Assembly: GCA_958427895.1 (NCBI GenBank)
Contig: CAUADW010000006.1
Span: 1 to 44,373 of the forward strand
Reading direction: 5' to 3'
Length of the DNA: 44,373 nt
Source: an uncultured Collinsella sp.
GTDB taxonomy: Bacteria > Actinomycetota > Coriobacteriia > Coriobacteriales > Coriobacteriaceae
A model generated the notes under the pieces. It was not told the DNA's origin. It searched no databases and saw only the letters and a program-made list of their open reading frames with translations. A program made the translations under genes and the position numbers. This document shows, one piece after another, positions 34,320 to 42,294 of the stretch (the first letter of the stretch is position 1; each line of letters starts with the position of its first letter).

Positions 34320-34916
34320 ATGGACAAGGCTAAATTGCGGCGAGCGGTGATTGCCCGGCGCGATGCGATTCATTTGGATGTGCGTGCGGCGAAGTCTGCC
34401 GTTATCTGTGCGCGGCTTGTTGAGCGACTGGGTCGCTCGGATCCCGCGGCACCGCACACCGTTGCCGTCTATGCCGCGATGGATTCCGAAGTCAATCCTG
34501 CCGCGTTTGCCGCGGCGGCCGCCAAACGCGACTGGCGCGTGGCCTATCCGTGCATGCTCTCGGCAGCCGAAGCCACAGCTTGTGGCCAGCGCATGTGCAT
34601 GCGGGCAGTTGCTGTCGACGATGCGTCCGCGGCTCCGTTTATCGCCCACCCCACGCGGGCCTTCACGGCCATGGACATCGACAGCGATCGCTTCCCTATC
34701 GTGCCTGCCGATGTTCTCGACATGATTATCGTGCCGCTCGTGGCCTTCGATCAAACCGGCGCGCGCCTGGGCTACGGCGGCGGTTGCTACGACCGCTACC
34801 TGCCCACGCTTTCGGCCACATGCCAGATCATCGGCATCGCCTTTGACGAACAGCGCGTCGGCCACGTTCCCACCGACGCCCACGACCTGCCGCTGCCCCA
34901 CATCGTCAGCGCCTAA
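34320..34916 (+). CDS. 5-formyltetrahydrofolate cyclo-ligase
   Basis: This enzyme converts 5-formyl-THF to 5,10-methenyl-THF using ATP, salvaging folate. The ATG at 34320 (MDKAKLRRAVIARRDA) has GAGGAGG 5 nt upstream. The N-terminal basic helix with RRAVIARRD and the C-terminal nucleotide and folate motif YGGGCYDRYL followed by GIAFDEQ are diagnostic. The 198-residue length is typical. It is preceded by the hairpin element at 34253-34303 and followed closely by the convergent metA. Confidence 0.93.
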   Translation: MDKAKLRRAVIARRDAIHLDVRAAKSAVICARLVERLGRSDPAAPHTVAVYAAMDSEVNPAAFAAAAAKRDWRVAYPCMLSAAEATACGQRMCMRAVAVDDASAAPFIAHPTRAFTAMDIDSDRFPIVPADVLDMIIVPLVAFDQTGARLGYGGGCYDRYLPTLSATCQIIGIAFDEQRVGHVPTDAHDLPLPHIVSA

Positions 34917-34939
34917 CGGCTGGCGCACCTCCCGACGGC

Positions 34940-35866
34940 CTAGTGCTCCTCGCCGGCGCGGGCCAGGTCGTAGGGCGTGGTCTGGTAGACGTAGTAGTTG
35001 AGCCAGTTGGTGTAGAGCAACTGAGCCTGGCTGCGCCAGACGTTGCGCGGCTCGGCCGTGGGGTCGTCATTCGGGAAGTAATGCGCCGGCACCTCCGGGT
35101 TGAGTCCGCGCTTCACATCGCGCTCGTACTCCAAGCGCAGCGTGTCGGTATCGTACTCGGGATGGCCAAATACAAAGAAGCGACGGCTGTCGGTCGACTT
35201 GACGATGTACAGGCCCACCTCGTCGGACACGGCCACAACCTCAAGCTGCGGCTCGGCCTCCACATCCTCGCGGCGCACATCGGTGTTGCGCGAATGCACG
35301 GCATAGAAACGGTCGTCAAAGCCGCGGACCAGCGGGCTTTGCGGCTTCACCAGATAATGCTCAAATACGCCGCTCGCCTTTGTCGGCAGGTCGTACTTCT
35401 GGATACCGTAATGATGGTACAGACCTGCCTGTGCGCCCCAGCAAATGTGCAGCGTAGAGTGCACGTGCGTGGTGGACCAATCCATGATCTGGCAGAGCTC
35501 GGGCCAGTAGTCGACCTCCTCGAACGGCATCTGCTCCACCGGCGCGCCCGTGATGATCAGGCCGTCGTAGTGGATGTCGCGGATGTCGTCGAACGTGCGA
35601 TAGAACGTCTCCAGGTGGCCGGCGCTCACGTGCGTGGCCTCGTGCGTTTTCGTGCGCAGCAGGTCCACCTCCACCTGCAGCGGCGTGTTGGAGAGCTTGC
35701 GCATGATCTGCGTCTCGGTAGCGATCTTGGTGGGCATGAGGTTGAGGATGAGCACACGCAGCGGGCGGATGTCTTGGTGCAGCGCGCGGTACTCGGTCAT
35801 GACAAAGATGTTCTCGCTCTCGAGCTGCGCGGCGGCAGGGAGGGCGTCGGGGATGCGAATGGGCAT
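34940..35866 (-). CDS. metA: Homoserine O-acetyltransferase, MetA family
   Basis: This enzyme activates homoserine for methionine synthesis. The 308-residue protein has the MetA family start MPIRIPDALPA, the nucleophile Cys142 in HICWGAQAGL, and the His/Glu of FVFGHPEYD. Residue 111 is Glu (ITGAPVEQM). In MetA proteins Gly at this position favours succinyl-CoA and Glu favours acetyl-CoA, so acetylation is predicted. AAGGAG lies 5 nt before the ATG. A -10-like TACCAT (plus 35895-35900) is 29 nt upstream. I found no SAM riboswitch in the leader. Confidence 0.93.
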   Translation of the reverse strand: MPIRIPDALPAAAQLESENIFVMTEYRALHQDIRPLRVLILNLMPTKIATETQIMRKLSNTPLQVEVDLLRTKTHEATHVSAGHLETFYRTFDDIRDIHYDGLIITGAPVEQMPFEEVDYWPELCQIMDWSTTHVHSTLHICWGAQAGLYHHYGIQKYDLPTKASGVFEHYLVKPQSPLVRGFDDRFYAVHSRNTDVRREDVEAEPQLEVVAVSDEVGLYIVKSTDSRRFFVFGHPEYDTDTLRLEYERDVKRGLNPEVPAHYFPNDDPTAEPRNVWRSQAQLLYTNWLNYYVYQTTPYDLARAGEEH

Positions 35867-35980
35867 GGATGCTCCTTACGAGTCAGTTGCAGCTATGGTA
35901 CAACGACCGGCCCCATCCGCGCGAGTGCATCGCCCCGAGACACCGCCAGTGGTCCAAAACAGCCAAAAGTAGAGATTAAG

Positions 35981-36000
35981 GCATGTCCCAAAAATCTACC
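35981..36000 (-). repeat. Copy of the GGTAGATTTTTGGGACATGC motif
   Basis: This is an inverted copy of the 5' half of the terminator at 33962-34000, in the gap between metA and the dehydrogenase gene. It can form only a weak hairpin with AGTAGA at 35969. Confidence 0.6.
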
Positions 36001-36010
36001 GCGCTTTAGC

Positions 36011-36039
36011 CTGGCAAAGTGGCGACAGGAAGCTACAAT
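36011..36039 (+). promoter_or_regulatory. Promoter of the L-2-hydroxyacid dehydrogenase gene
   Basis: CTGGCA (36011-36016), a 17-nt spacer and TACAAT (36034-36039) lie 37 nt before the start codon. Confidence 0.6.
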
Positions 36040-36076
36040 GGTTCGACGCGAAAAACTCGGCCGAAAGGATACGTAT

Positions 36077-37054
36077 ATGTACCAGACGCGTAAGATCGGT
36101 GTGGTCGGCCAGGGCCACGTAGGAGCACATGTCGCCAACAGCCTGCTCATGCAGGGCATTGCCGATGAACTGTACCTGTGCGATATCAACGAGGCCAAGG
36201 TGACGTCCGAGGTCCAGGACCTGCGCGACTCCCTTTCGTTTGTCCCGTACAACACCAAAATCGTCAACTGCTACGACCACTACGAGGAGCTGGCCTGCTG
36301 CGACGTCATCGTCAACGCCGCCGGTAAGGTCGCGCTGGCCGCTGGCAACCGCGACGGCGAGCTGTTCTTTACCACCGACGCCGCCCGCACCTTTGCCAAG
36401 CGCATCGTCGACGCCGGCTTTGACGGCATCTTCGTGAGCATCTCCAACCCCTGCGACGTCGTGTGCACCGAGCTGTGGCACCTGACCGGCTACGATCCCA
36501 AGAAGATCATCGGCTCGGGCTGCGGCCTGGATTCCGCCCGCCTGCGCACCGAGATCTCCAAGAAGGTCGGCGTGAGCCCCAAGTCCATCGACGCCTACAT
36601 GATCGGCGAGCACGGCTTTAGCCAGCTGGCTGCCTTTAAGGCCGCGACCATCGCCGGCAAGAGCCTCAACGAGCTTCAGGCCGAGAACCCCGACAAGTAC
36701 GCCTTCGACCACATGGAGGTCGAGGAGCTTGCACGCAAGGGCGGCTATGTGACCTACCAGGGCAAGCAGTGCACCGAGTACGCCGTCGCCAACTCCGCCG
36801 CGCGCGTCTGCGCCGCTGTGTTGCACAACGAGCACGCCGTGCTTTCGGCATCCACGCTCATGACCGGCCAGTATGGCGAGGAGGGTATCTTTACCTCCCT
36901 GCCGTGCGTGATCGGCGCCGAGGGCGTCGAGGAGGTCTACACGCTGGACCTTTCCGAGCACGAGCTCGAGGGCTTCCACAAGAGCTGCCAGCACATCCGC
37001 GACAACATCGCCCAGCTCGATTGGTGGGATACCGAGGCCTACGACGCCAAGTAA
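36077..37054 (+). CDS. L-2-hydroxyisocaproate / L-lactate dehydrogenase family enzyme
   Basis: This NAD-dependent cytoplasmic enzyme reduces 2-oxoacids to L-2-hydroxyacids. The 325-residue protein starts at ATG 36077 (MYQTRKIGVVGQGHVG) with AAAGGA upstream; the open frame extends far upstream but crosses the opposite metA gene. It has the NAD motif GxGxxG, ISNPCDV, the catalytic DSARLRTEI and GEHG His. EELARKGGYVTYQGK and TEYAVANSA resemble L-2-hydroxyisocaproate dehydrogenases more than classical LDH. The substrate may therefore be lactate or a branched oxoacid. It is a single-gene unit with a strong terminator. Confidence 0.88.
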   Translation: MYQTRKIGVVGQGHVGAHVANSLLMQGIADELYLCDINEAKVTSEVQDLRDSLSFVPYNTKIVNCYDHYEELACCDVIVNAAGKVALAAGNRDGELFFTTDAARTFAKRIVDAGFDGIFVSISNPCDVVCTELWHLTGYDPKKIIGSGCGLDSARLRTEISKKVGVSPKSIDAYMIGEHGFSQLAAFKAATIAGKSLNELQAENPDKYAFDHMEVEELARKGGYVTYQGKQCTEYAVANSAARVCAAVLHNEHAVLSASTLMTGQYGEEGIFTSLPCVIGAEGVEEVYTLDLSEHELEGFHKSCQHIRDNIAQLDWWDTEAYDAK

Positions 37055-37096
37055 GCCGCTGGCTGCCGCAACCTTGCGAATCTATGCGCGATACTA

Positions 37097-37137
37097 AGCG
37101 GGCCGCGCCGGAAACCCACCGGCGCGGCCCGCTTTTT
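37097..37137 (+). terminator. Terminator of the L-2-hydroxyacid dehydrogenase gene
   Basis: A perfect 15-bp stem AGCGGGCCGCGCCGG/CCGGCGCGGCCCGCT with a 7-nt loop is followed by TTTT. It may also serve the converging FrlB-like gene. Confidence 0.93.
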
Positions 37138-37185
37138 ACGCACGCTGTTCGCTTGCGAATCGAAGGTGAATGCTTTTCCCGTTAC

Positions 37186-38154
37186 CTAGTACCGCTCGAT
37201 GCCCATGTAGCGACGAATCTCAGGGCTGTGGTCGAACACCTTTCCGCGGGCGGCGCGCAGCTCGCAGCTCATGTTGTAGAAGAATATCGGCTCCAGGTAC
37301 GAACGCACGCTGGCGGGCACCTCGCCCACGCCGTACTCGAGTGCATCGAGCACCATAACCGTATCGGTGTGCGTGTTGAGGAACGCCAGCGCGCGCTCCT
37401 CCATGGGGCGGCACTCGCCCGATCCGAGCTGCACAAAGTAGAACACGCCGGGCTCGGTAGCCTCGAAAGGACCGTGGAAATACTCGCCGGAGTGGATGTA
37501 GCAGCAGTGCTGCCACTGCATCTCCATAAGCGAGCAAATCGCCATGGCGTAGGTCTGGCTAAAGTTGGGGCCGGAACCCAGGATATAGAAGAACTTATGC
37601 TGCTGGCAGAGCTCGGCAAAGCGATCGCCCAGCTCGGCGTTGACCTTCTCACGGGCAGCGGGCAACAGCGCATCCATCTGCTTAAGGCCGGCGTACATGT
37701 CGGCGAGTGCCTCGTAACCCTCCTGCTGGTCGAGCAGCTCGGCAGCCATCAGGACGCCGATGCCTTGCGGAACCTCGGCCTGCGGCACGCCTTCGCCCCA
37801 CGGATAGACCCAGGTGGTCCACTTGCCGTTATCAATCTTGGAGCCCTCGCAGTCGGTCATGGCCACGACCTCGGCGCCGGCTGCCAGTGCCATCTCGCAA
37901 CCGTCGACGACCTCCTGCGTATTGCCGCTGTGGCTGCAGGCGATGACGAGTGATTTCTCGCCAAGACTCTTGGGAGCCATCAGGCAAAACTCGCGCGCCG
38001 TGTAGACCGTCGAGGCAAACGTGGTGGCCTCGCGCTTGAGCAGCTCGTTGGCCGGCATCAGGTCGATCATCGAACCGCCACAGGCGATCCAAAAGACGTT
38101 CTCAATCTTGCCCTTGCGCTCGATAATTTCCTGAACCAGATCGCGTGCGTTCAC
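37186..38154 (-). CDS. SIS-domain sugar isomerase/deglycase (FrlB-like)
   Basis: This 322-residue protein has two SIS (sugar isomerase) domains: the first with FWIACGGSMIDLMPA and ACSHSGNTQEVV, the second with FYILGSGPNFSQTYAMAI and HSGEYFHGPFE. The C-terminal GECRPMEERAL and RRYMGIERY resemble FrlB, which splits fructosamine-6-phosphates (from Amadori products) to glucose-6-phosphate and an amine. The start is GTG 38154 with AGGAGG 9 nt upstream. It lies 144 nt behind a GntR regulator gene and has its own promoter with repeats that could be that regulator's operators. The exact amine substrate is unknown. Confidence 0.82.
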   Translation of the reverse strand: MNARDLVQEIIERKGKIENVFWIACGGSMIDLMPANELLKREATTFASTVYTAREFCLMAPKSLGEKSLVIACSHSGNTQEVVDGCEMALAAGAEVVAMTDCEGSKIDNGKWTTWVYPWGEGVPQAEVPQGIGVLMAAELLDQQEGYEALADMYAGLKQMDALLPAAREKVNAELGDRFAELCQQHKFFYILGSGPNFSQTYAMAICSLMEMQWQHCCYIHSGEYFHGPFEATEPGVFYFVQLGSGECRPMEERALAFLNTHTDTVMVLDALEYGVGEVPASVRSYLEPIFFYNMSCELRAARGKVFDHSPEIRRYMGIERY

Positions 38155-38210
38155 GGTGATGCTCCTCCTTGTGTGGCGGTTTTGAACGACGACAGCTCGT
38201 ACCTGCGGTC

Positions 38211-38293
38211 GTTCTATGTTGTCCTATTTATAGCACGCACGACGACGCTCGTGAAGTCATTTCACCAAATTTGTTCTATGTTGTTCTATCTAT
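38211..38293 (-). promoter_or_regulatory. FrlB-like gene promoter with two copies of a candidate GntR operator
   Basis: On the minus strand TTCACG (38255-38250), a 17-nt spacer and TATAAA (38232-38227) form a promoter. The repeat GTTCTATGTTGTnCTATnTAT (plus strand) occurs at 38211-38231, on the -10, and at 38273-38293, upstream of the -35. Each copy is itself GTTCTAT-GTT-GTTCTAT. The regulator encoded next door is the obvious candidate to bind them. Confidence 0.65.
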
Positions 38294-38298
38294 GGACG

Positions 38299-39054
38299 TT
38301 AGATGTCGAAGACGTAGCGCGAGCCCACGATCTTTTGGCGGCCGAGCAGTAGAGGGCGCCCGCCAGCGTCGGTAAAGTAGGCCTCCATATAGAAGAGCGG
38401 CTCGCCGACCGGCACCTCCAACAGCGGGGCCGCCTGAGCATCGGCAAGCGCAATCTCCACGGTGCAAGGGTCGGACTTGAGCGGTGCGCGGCCCGAATGC
38501 TCGGCAACGAGCGCAAAGATCGAGTTATCGGTGAGGTCCTTATCGGCAAGTGTCTGCAGATAGGGATGGTCAGCCAGCACAAAGGCGTTGTTCTCGAGCA
38601 TGACGGGGATGCCGTCGGCCGTGCGCACGCGCTCGACCACGATAAGCTCGCAGCCGGGCTCTACGCCAAAGAACGCCGCGTCCTCGCGCGTCGCCGCAAC
38701 CACCGTGCGCGATACCAGGCGCGCACCCGGCACCATGTCGTTGGCAGCGCAACCCTCGGAAAAGCTCTGAACGTCACCCTTCTGGACAATCTTGCGCTTG
38801 AGCTTGGGCGCGCACACGAACGTGCCCCTGCCCTGCTGGCGGTTGAGATACCCCGCGCGCGACAGCTCCTCGATGGCGCGGCGCACGGTGATGCGTCCCA
38901 CGCCGTAGTACTTCGCGAGCTCCATCTCGGAAGGAATGCGCGAGCCGGATGCGTACACGCCACGCGCGATCTCGCCCTTTAGGTCGTCCATAACCTGCTG
39001 GTACAGCGGCACAGCGGACACCTCAGTGCGCTCGGTTTTATCATCGGATGCCAT
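38299..39054 (-). CDS. GntR/HutC-family transcriptional regulator (FrlR-like), copy 1
   Basis: This 251-residue protein has an N-terminal GntR winged helix (residues about 15-80, LYQQVMDDLKGEIARGVYASGSRIPSE, RITVRRAIEELSRAGYL, QQGRGTFV). A C-terminal UTRA ligand domain ends in GSRYVFDI; such domains bind sugar phosphates or related effectors. The ATG is 2 nt beyond the recQ stop, with GGAG in the end of recQ. It probably controls the downstream FrlB-like gene. It is a paralogue of the protein encoded at 41356-42075, on the other side of recQ. Confidence 0.93.
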   Translation of the reverse strand: MASDDKTERTEVSAVPLYQQVMDDLKGEIARGVYASGSRIPSEMELAKYYGVGRITVRRAIEELSRAGYLNRQQGRGTFVCAPKLKRKIVQKGDVQSFSEGCAANDMVPGARLVSRTVVAATREDAAFFGVEPGCELIVVERVRTADGIPVMLENNAFVLADHPYLQTLADKDLTDNSIFALVAEHSGRAPLKSDPCTVEIALADAQAAPLLEVPVGEPLFYMEAYFTDAGGRPLLLGRQKIVGSRYVFDI

Positions 39055-39056
39055 CG

Positions 39057-41033
39057 TTATGCTCCATTCCGTGCATGCTCGGACTCAAACTCTTCAATCG
39101 CCGCCATAAACTGCTCGCCAAAGGCGTCGGCCTTTTTCTCGCCGATGCCGTTGACCTGGATAAGCTCGTCGCGCGTCTGTGGGCGTAGGCGGCACAGGCC
39201 GCGCAGGGCCTTGTCGGAAAAGACCATGTACGGCGCCATCTCCAGCTCGGTCGAAATATCCTTGCGCAGGGCACGCAGGCGCTCGAACAGCTCGGCATCG
39301 TCACCCACGCGCGGGCGCTGATCCAGCTCGGCCTCCTCGCGCAGCAGATCGACGGCGCGGCGGGCGCGGGCCGAGGCCTTGCGCTTGGACGCACGACGCT
39401 TAACGGTAAAGGCGAACGCCTCATCCTCGACCTCGACGGCACGCGGACCCAGCCCCACGACCGGGTACTGCCCCTGCGAGGTGGCCAGATAACCGCGGCC
39501 GCACAGCTGGCCGATGATGTCCTTGATGCGCCCGACCGATTCGCTCGACAGCTCACCGTAGCCGCGGTCCTCGTCCAGATGCATCTGGCGAATGCGCTCG
39601 GTGTTGCCGCCGTGGAGCACATCGGCGATGAGCGACTTGCCAAAGCGCATGGGACGCGCGGCCACATAGCGCACGGCAGCGCGGGCCATATCGGTGACGT
39701 CCTCGACCTCGAACTGCGTGAGGCAGTTGCTGCAGTTGCCGCAGCCCTCGGCGTCGTCTGCCGTGCCGTCCGCGGCGGCTGCCGCATGCTCGGCCGCGGC
39801 CTCGTCGCCAAAGTAGCGCAGCATGTATTCGCGCAGGCAACCGGTGGTATTGCAGTAACCCTCCATCTGGCTGAGCAGACGATATCGATTCTGGAGCGCC
39901 CACGCGCGCTGCTCATCGTCGAGCGCCTCATCGGCAGCATCGCCGCGGTCAATCAGAAAGCGGCGCATGCGAAAATCGTTGCCGTTCCACAGCAAGTGGC
40001 AGCTGGCTGGGTCGCCATCGCGGCCGGCGCGGCCCGCCTCCTGGTAGTAGGCCTCGATGCTCTCGGGCACGTTGTTATGGATCACATAGCGCACGTTGGG
40101 CTTGTCGATGCCCATGCCAAAGGCGTTGGTGGCAACCATCACCTGAATGTCGTCGTCGATAAAGGCACGCTGGCTCTGGCGGCGGGCGTCGTTGCCCATG
40201 CCGGCATGGTAGCGGCCAACGCGAATGCCGCTGGGGCCCAGCGCCTCGGCAAGCTCGCCCGCCAGCGCATCGACCGTCTTACGGGTCGAGCAATACACGA
40301 TACCGCTCTCGCTCGAATGCGCGATCACATAGTCGCGCACCCACGTGGCCTTGGCCTTGTCGCCCATCTCCTCGCAGCCAAAGTAGAGGTTCTTGCGATC
40401 GAAGCCCGTCACCACCGTCGCGGGGTTTTGCAGGCCGAGCATCTGCTGAATATCCGCACGCACACGCTCGGTCGCCGTAGCGGTAAACGCCGCCACGATG
40501 GGGCGCTGCGGCAGGGAATCGATGAACTCACGAATCTGCAGATAGGCGGGGCGGAAATCCTGACCCCATTGGCTTACGCAGTGGGCCTCGTCAATGGCCA
40601 CGAGCGGCACGCCAATGCCGGCGGAACCCGCAGCCTCCTGCGCAAAGGCCAAAAAACGCGGCTCGAGCAAGCGCTCGGGCGCCACGTACATAAGCTGGTA
40701 GCGGCCCTCGCGCGCCCGCTTGAGCACGGTGTTTTGCTGGGCCGGAGTAAGGCTGGAGTTGAGATAGCTGGGTCGCGCACCCGCCGCGAGCAACGCACGG
40801 GTCTGGTCCTCCATAAGCGACAGCAGCGGACTCACCACAAAGGTGATGCCGGGCAGCATGAGCGCGGGCACCTGGTAGCAAATGGACTTGCCGGCACCCG
40901 TGGGCATAACACCCAGCGCATCGCGACCGGCAAGGATCGCATCGACCATGCGGTCCTGTCCCGGGCGAAACGAGGTGTAGCCAAAATAGGCGCCGAGCGT
41001 GTCGAGCGCCATCTGCTGCATGCTATCGGTCAT
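39057..41033 (-). CDS. recQ: ATP-dependent DNA helicase RecQ
   Basis: This 3'-5' helicase acts in recombination and repair. The 658-residue protein begins near GYTSFRPGQDRMVDAIL, then Walker A PTGAGKS, motif II DEAH in IDEAHCVSQWGQDFRP, and helicase motifs through HNNVPESIEAYYQEAGRAGRDG. The zinc-binding region has C at CLREYML and the CGNCSNC cluster. An RQC winged helix and a C-terminal HRDC domain (RALRKDISTELEMAPYMVFSDKALRGL) follow. The ribosome site is AGGA. It is transcribed with the GntR gene downstream. Confidence 0.96.
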   Translation of the reverse strand: MTDSMQQMALDTLGAYFGYTSFRPGQDRMVDAILAGRDALGVMPTGAGKSICYQVPALMLPGITFVVSPLLSLMEDQTRALLAAGARPSYLNSSLTPAQQNTVLKRAREGRYQLMYVAPERLLEPRFLAFAQEAAGSAGIGVPLVAIDEAHCVSQWGQDFRPAYLQIREFIDSLPQRPIVAAFTATATERVRADIQQMLGLQNPATVVTGFDRKNLYFGCEEMGDKAKATWVRDYVIAHSSESGIVYCSTRKTVDALAGELAEALGPSGIRVGRYHAGMGNDARRQSQRAFIDDDIQVMVATNAFGMGIDKPNVRYVIHNNVPESIEAYYQEAGRAGRDGDPASCHLLWNGNDFRMRRFLIDRGDAADEALDDEQRAWALQNRYRLLSQMEGYCNTTGCLREYMLRYFGDEAAAEHAAAAADGTADDAEGCGNCSNCLTQFEVEDVTDMARAAVRYVAARPMRFGKSLIADVLHGGNTERIRQMHLDEDRGYGELSSESVGRIKDIIGQLCGRGYLATSQGQYPVVGLGPRAVEVEDEAFAFTVKRRASKRKASARARRAVDLLREEAELDQRPRVGDDAELFERLRALRKDISTELEMAPYMVFSDKALRGLCRLRPQTRDELIQVNGIGEKKADAFGEQFMAAIEEFESEHARNGA

Positions 41034-41132
41034 GGTTTCCTAACGTCCAAGTCATCTGCCGCCGATTATACGCCGCCACGCGGACCGGTGCCGCACGGCT
41101 GTCGGCCACGGGCAACGCAATCCAAAAGGAAC

Positions 41133-41151
41133 GAGCGTGGGATTTTTGGAC
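41133..41151 (+). repeat. Single unit of the GAGCGTGG...TTTTTGGAC repeat
   Basis: This is one copy of the unit found four times at 30653-30777, in the gap upstream of recQ. The rest of 41034-41207 shows no supported gene. Confidence 0.45.
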
Positions 41152-41207
41152 ACTTTCCCAACGGCTAATCTCTTGACAAGCGCGCAAACGTCGCTGGTTG
41201 AGCATAA

Positions 41208-41355
41208 GTCAGCGAAAACGCCCCTAAGCGAGCAAGGTGACGTGAAAGAGGAGGGAAGCGTACTTTGGGTACGCGACCGACGATTGAACGTCAGATTGCC
41301 GCTTAGGGGCGTTTGCAGCGTCGAGCCGTTACGCGGTTTGGTAAAACCGCGTAAC
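41208..41355 (-). repeat. Intergenic hairpin repeat, copy 2 (directly behind the second GntR gene)
   Basis: Read on the minus strand it starts at the base after the TAA stop. First comes a perfect hairpin, GTTACGCGGTTT/AAACCGCGTAAC (41328-41355). A long foldback follows, with perfect 15-bp arms AAACGCCCCTAAGCG/CGCTTAGGGGCGTTT (41216-41230, 41300-41314). Further pairing (TGACGT/ACGTCA) and a central GCGTAC/GTACGC hairpin lie inside. The ends match the copy at 20219-20366; the centre matches the copy at 16839-16923. Confidence 0.8.
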
Positions 41356-42075
41356 TTACATGACCATAACGTAGCGCGATCCCACGTAGTACTGCTTACC
41401 CATCAAAACCGGCTCGTCATCGGGACCGGTAAAGCCGGCACGCAGGTTGAGCAGCGGATCGTGCGGAGCAATGCCCAGCTCGGCCGCCTGCTCGGCGTTA
41501 GCTCGAACGGCCTCGACCGTACGGTAGCCAACCGAGACAATCGGCGTTCCGCCAACACGCTCGACCTCGGCAAAAATCGACTTGTCCTCAAGATCGGCCG
41601 TCAACAGCTCACGGTAGGCGTCAAACGGCACAAAGATGTTCTCCTCAAAGATGGGCTCGCCGTCGGCCGTACGCACGCGCTTGATATGCAGCAGCAGCGC
41701 ATCCTTCTGCAGGCCAAAGAACTCCATCTCGTTTTGGCGCGCCGGAACAATCTGGCGATCGATCACGTGCGCACCGGCCTTCATGCCGTTGCCGGCACAC
41801 AGCGCGGTAAACGTCTGCAGCGTCGAGGCGTGGAACTGGCGATTGATGTGCGGCGTGGAAACAAAGGTGCCGCGGCCCTGCTGCTTAACCAGGTAGCCAT
41901 CGGAGCACAGCTCCTCGACGGCGCGGCGCACCGTAATGCGGCTCACGTCGTACTGCTCGGCTAGCTCAAGCTCGGACGGAATACGCTCCTTGGGTGCATA
42001 AACACCTTTCTCGATCGCATCCTTGATTTCGTCGTAAATCTGCTGGTAAAGCGGTGCATTTTTGGGCGCAGGCAT
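41356..42075 (-). CDS. GntR/HutC-family transcriptional regulator, copy 2
   Basis: This 239-residue protein has an N-terminal GntR winged helix (LYQQIYDEIKDAIEKGVYAPKERIPSE, RITVRRAVEEL, QQGRGTFV) and a C-terminal UTRA domain ending GSRYVMVM. It is similar along its full length to the GntR/HutC protein encoded at 38299-39054, so the two are paralogues. The leader between 42076 and 42160 is AT-rich with two direct ATTTCGAT units and TACGTA, which could be an autoregulatory operator. No obvious target enzyme gene lies directly beside it in this window. Confidence 0.93.
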   Translation of the reverse strand: MPAPKNAPLYQQIYDEIKDAIEKGVYAPKERIPSELELAEQYDVSRITVRRAVEELCSDGYLVKQQGRGTFVSTPHINRQFHASTLQTFTALCAGNGMKAGAHVIDRQIVPARQNEMEFFGLQKDALLLHIKRVRTADGEPIFEENIFVPFDAYRELLTADLEDKSIFAEVERVGGTPIVSVGYRTVEAVRANAEQAAELGIAPHDPLLNLRAGFTGPDDEPVLMGKQYYVGSRYVMVM

Positions 42076-42167
42076 ATCTAATCACTCTTATCGAAATATC
42101 GAAATAACTAATACGTATATAACGTCTAGTTTCATATTACCTCATAATGATAAAACGATACACCCTC

Positions 42168-42216
42168 CCTACCAAAAAGCGACAGCTTCATTTTGGTAGG
42201 TTTTATCTGGGCAAAC
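42168..42216 (-). promoter_or_regulatory. Conserved hairpin element, copy B
   Basis: On the minus strand GTTTGCCCAGAT is followed by stem CCTACCAAAA/TTTTGGTAGG with a 13-nt loop TGAAGCTGTCGCT. This is the same element as at 34253-34303; one stem pair changes from G-C to A-T. It lies between the YitT gene and the second GntR gene. Confidence 0.55.
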
Positions 42217-42294
42217 GAGAGCCTCTCGAAAGCAACGGGGCTTTCGGGGGGCTCGTTCGGATGGGTTGCGCAGGACCGGCAAAATGCCAATACC

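Noticed and set aside
35867..36000. SAM riboswitch upstream of metA
   Set aside because: No matching conserved cores; the nearby -10 suggests a leader of about 25-30 nt, too short.
34943..36076. Upstream extension of the dehydrogenase frame
   Set aside because: It runs antisense through metA; homology begins at ATG 36077 with a good ribosome site.
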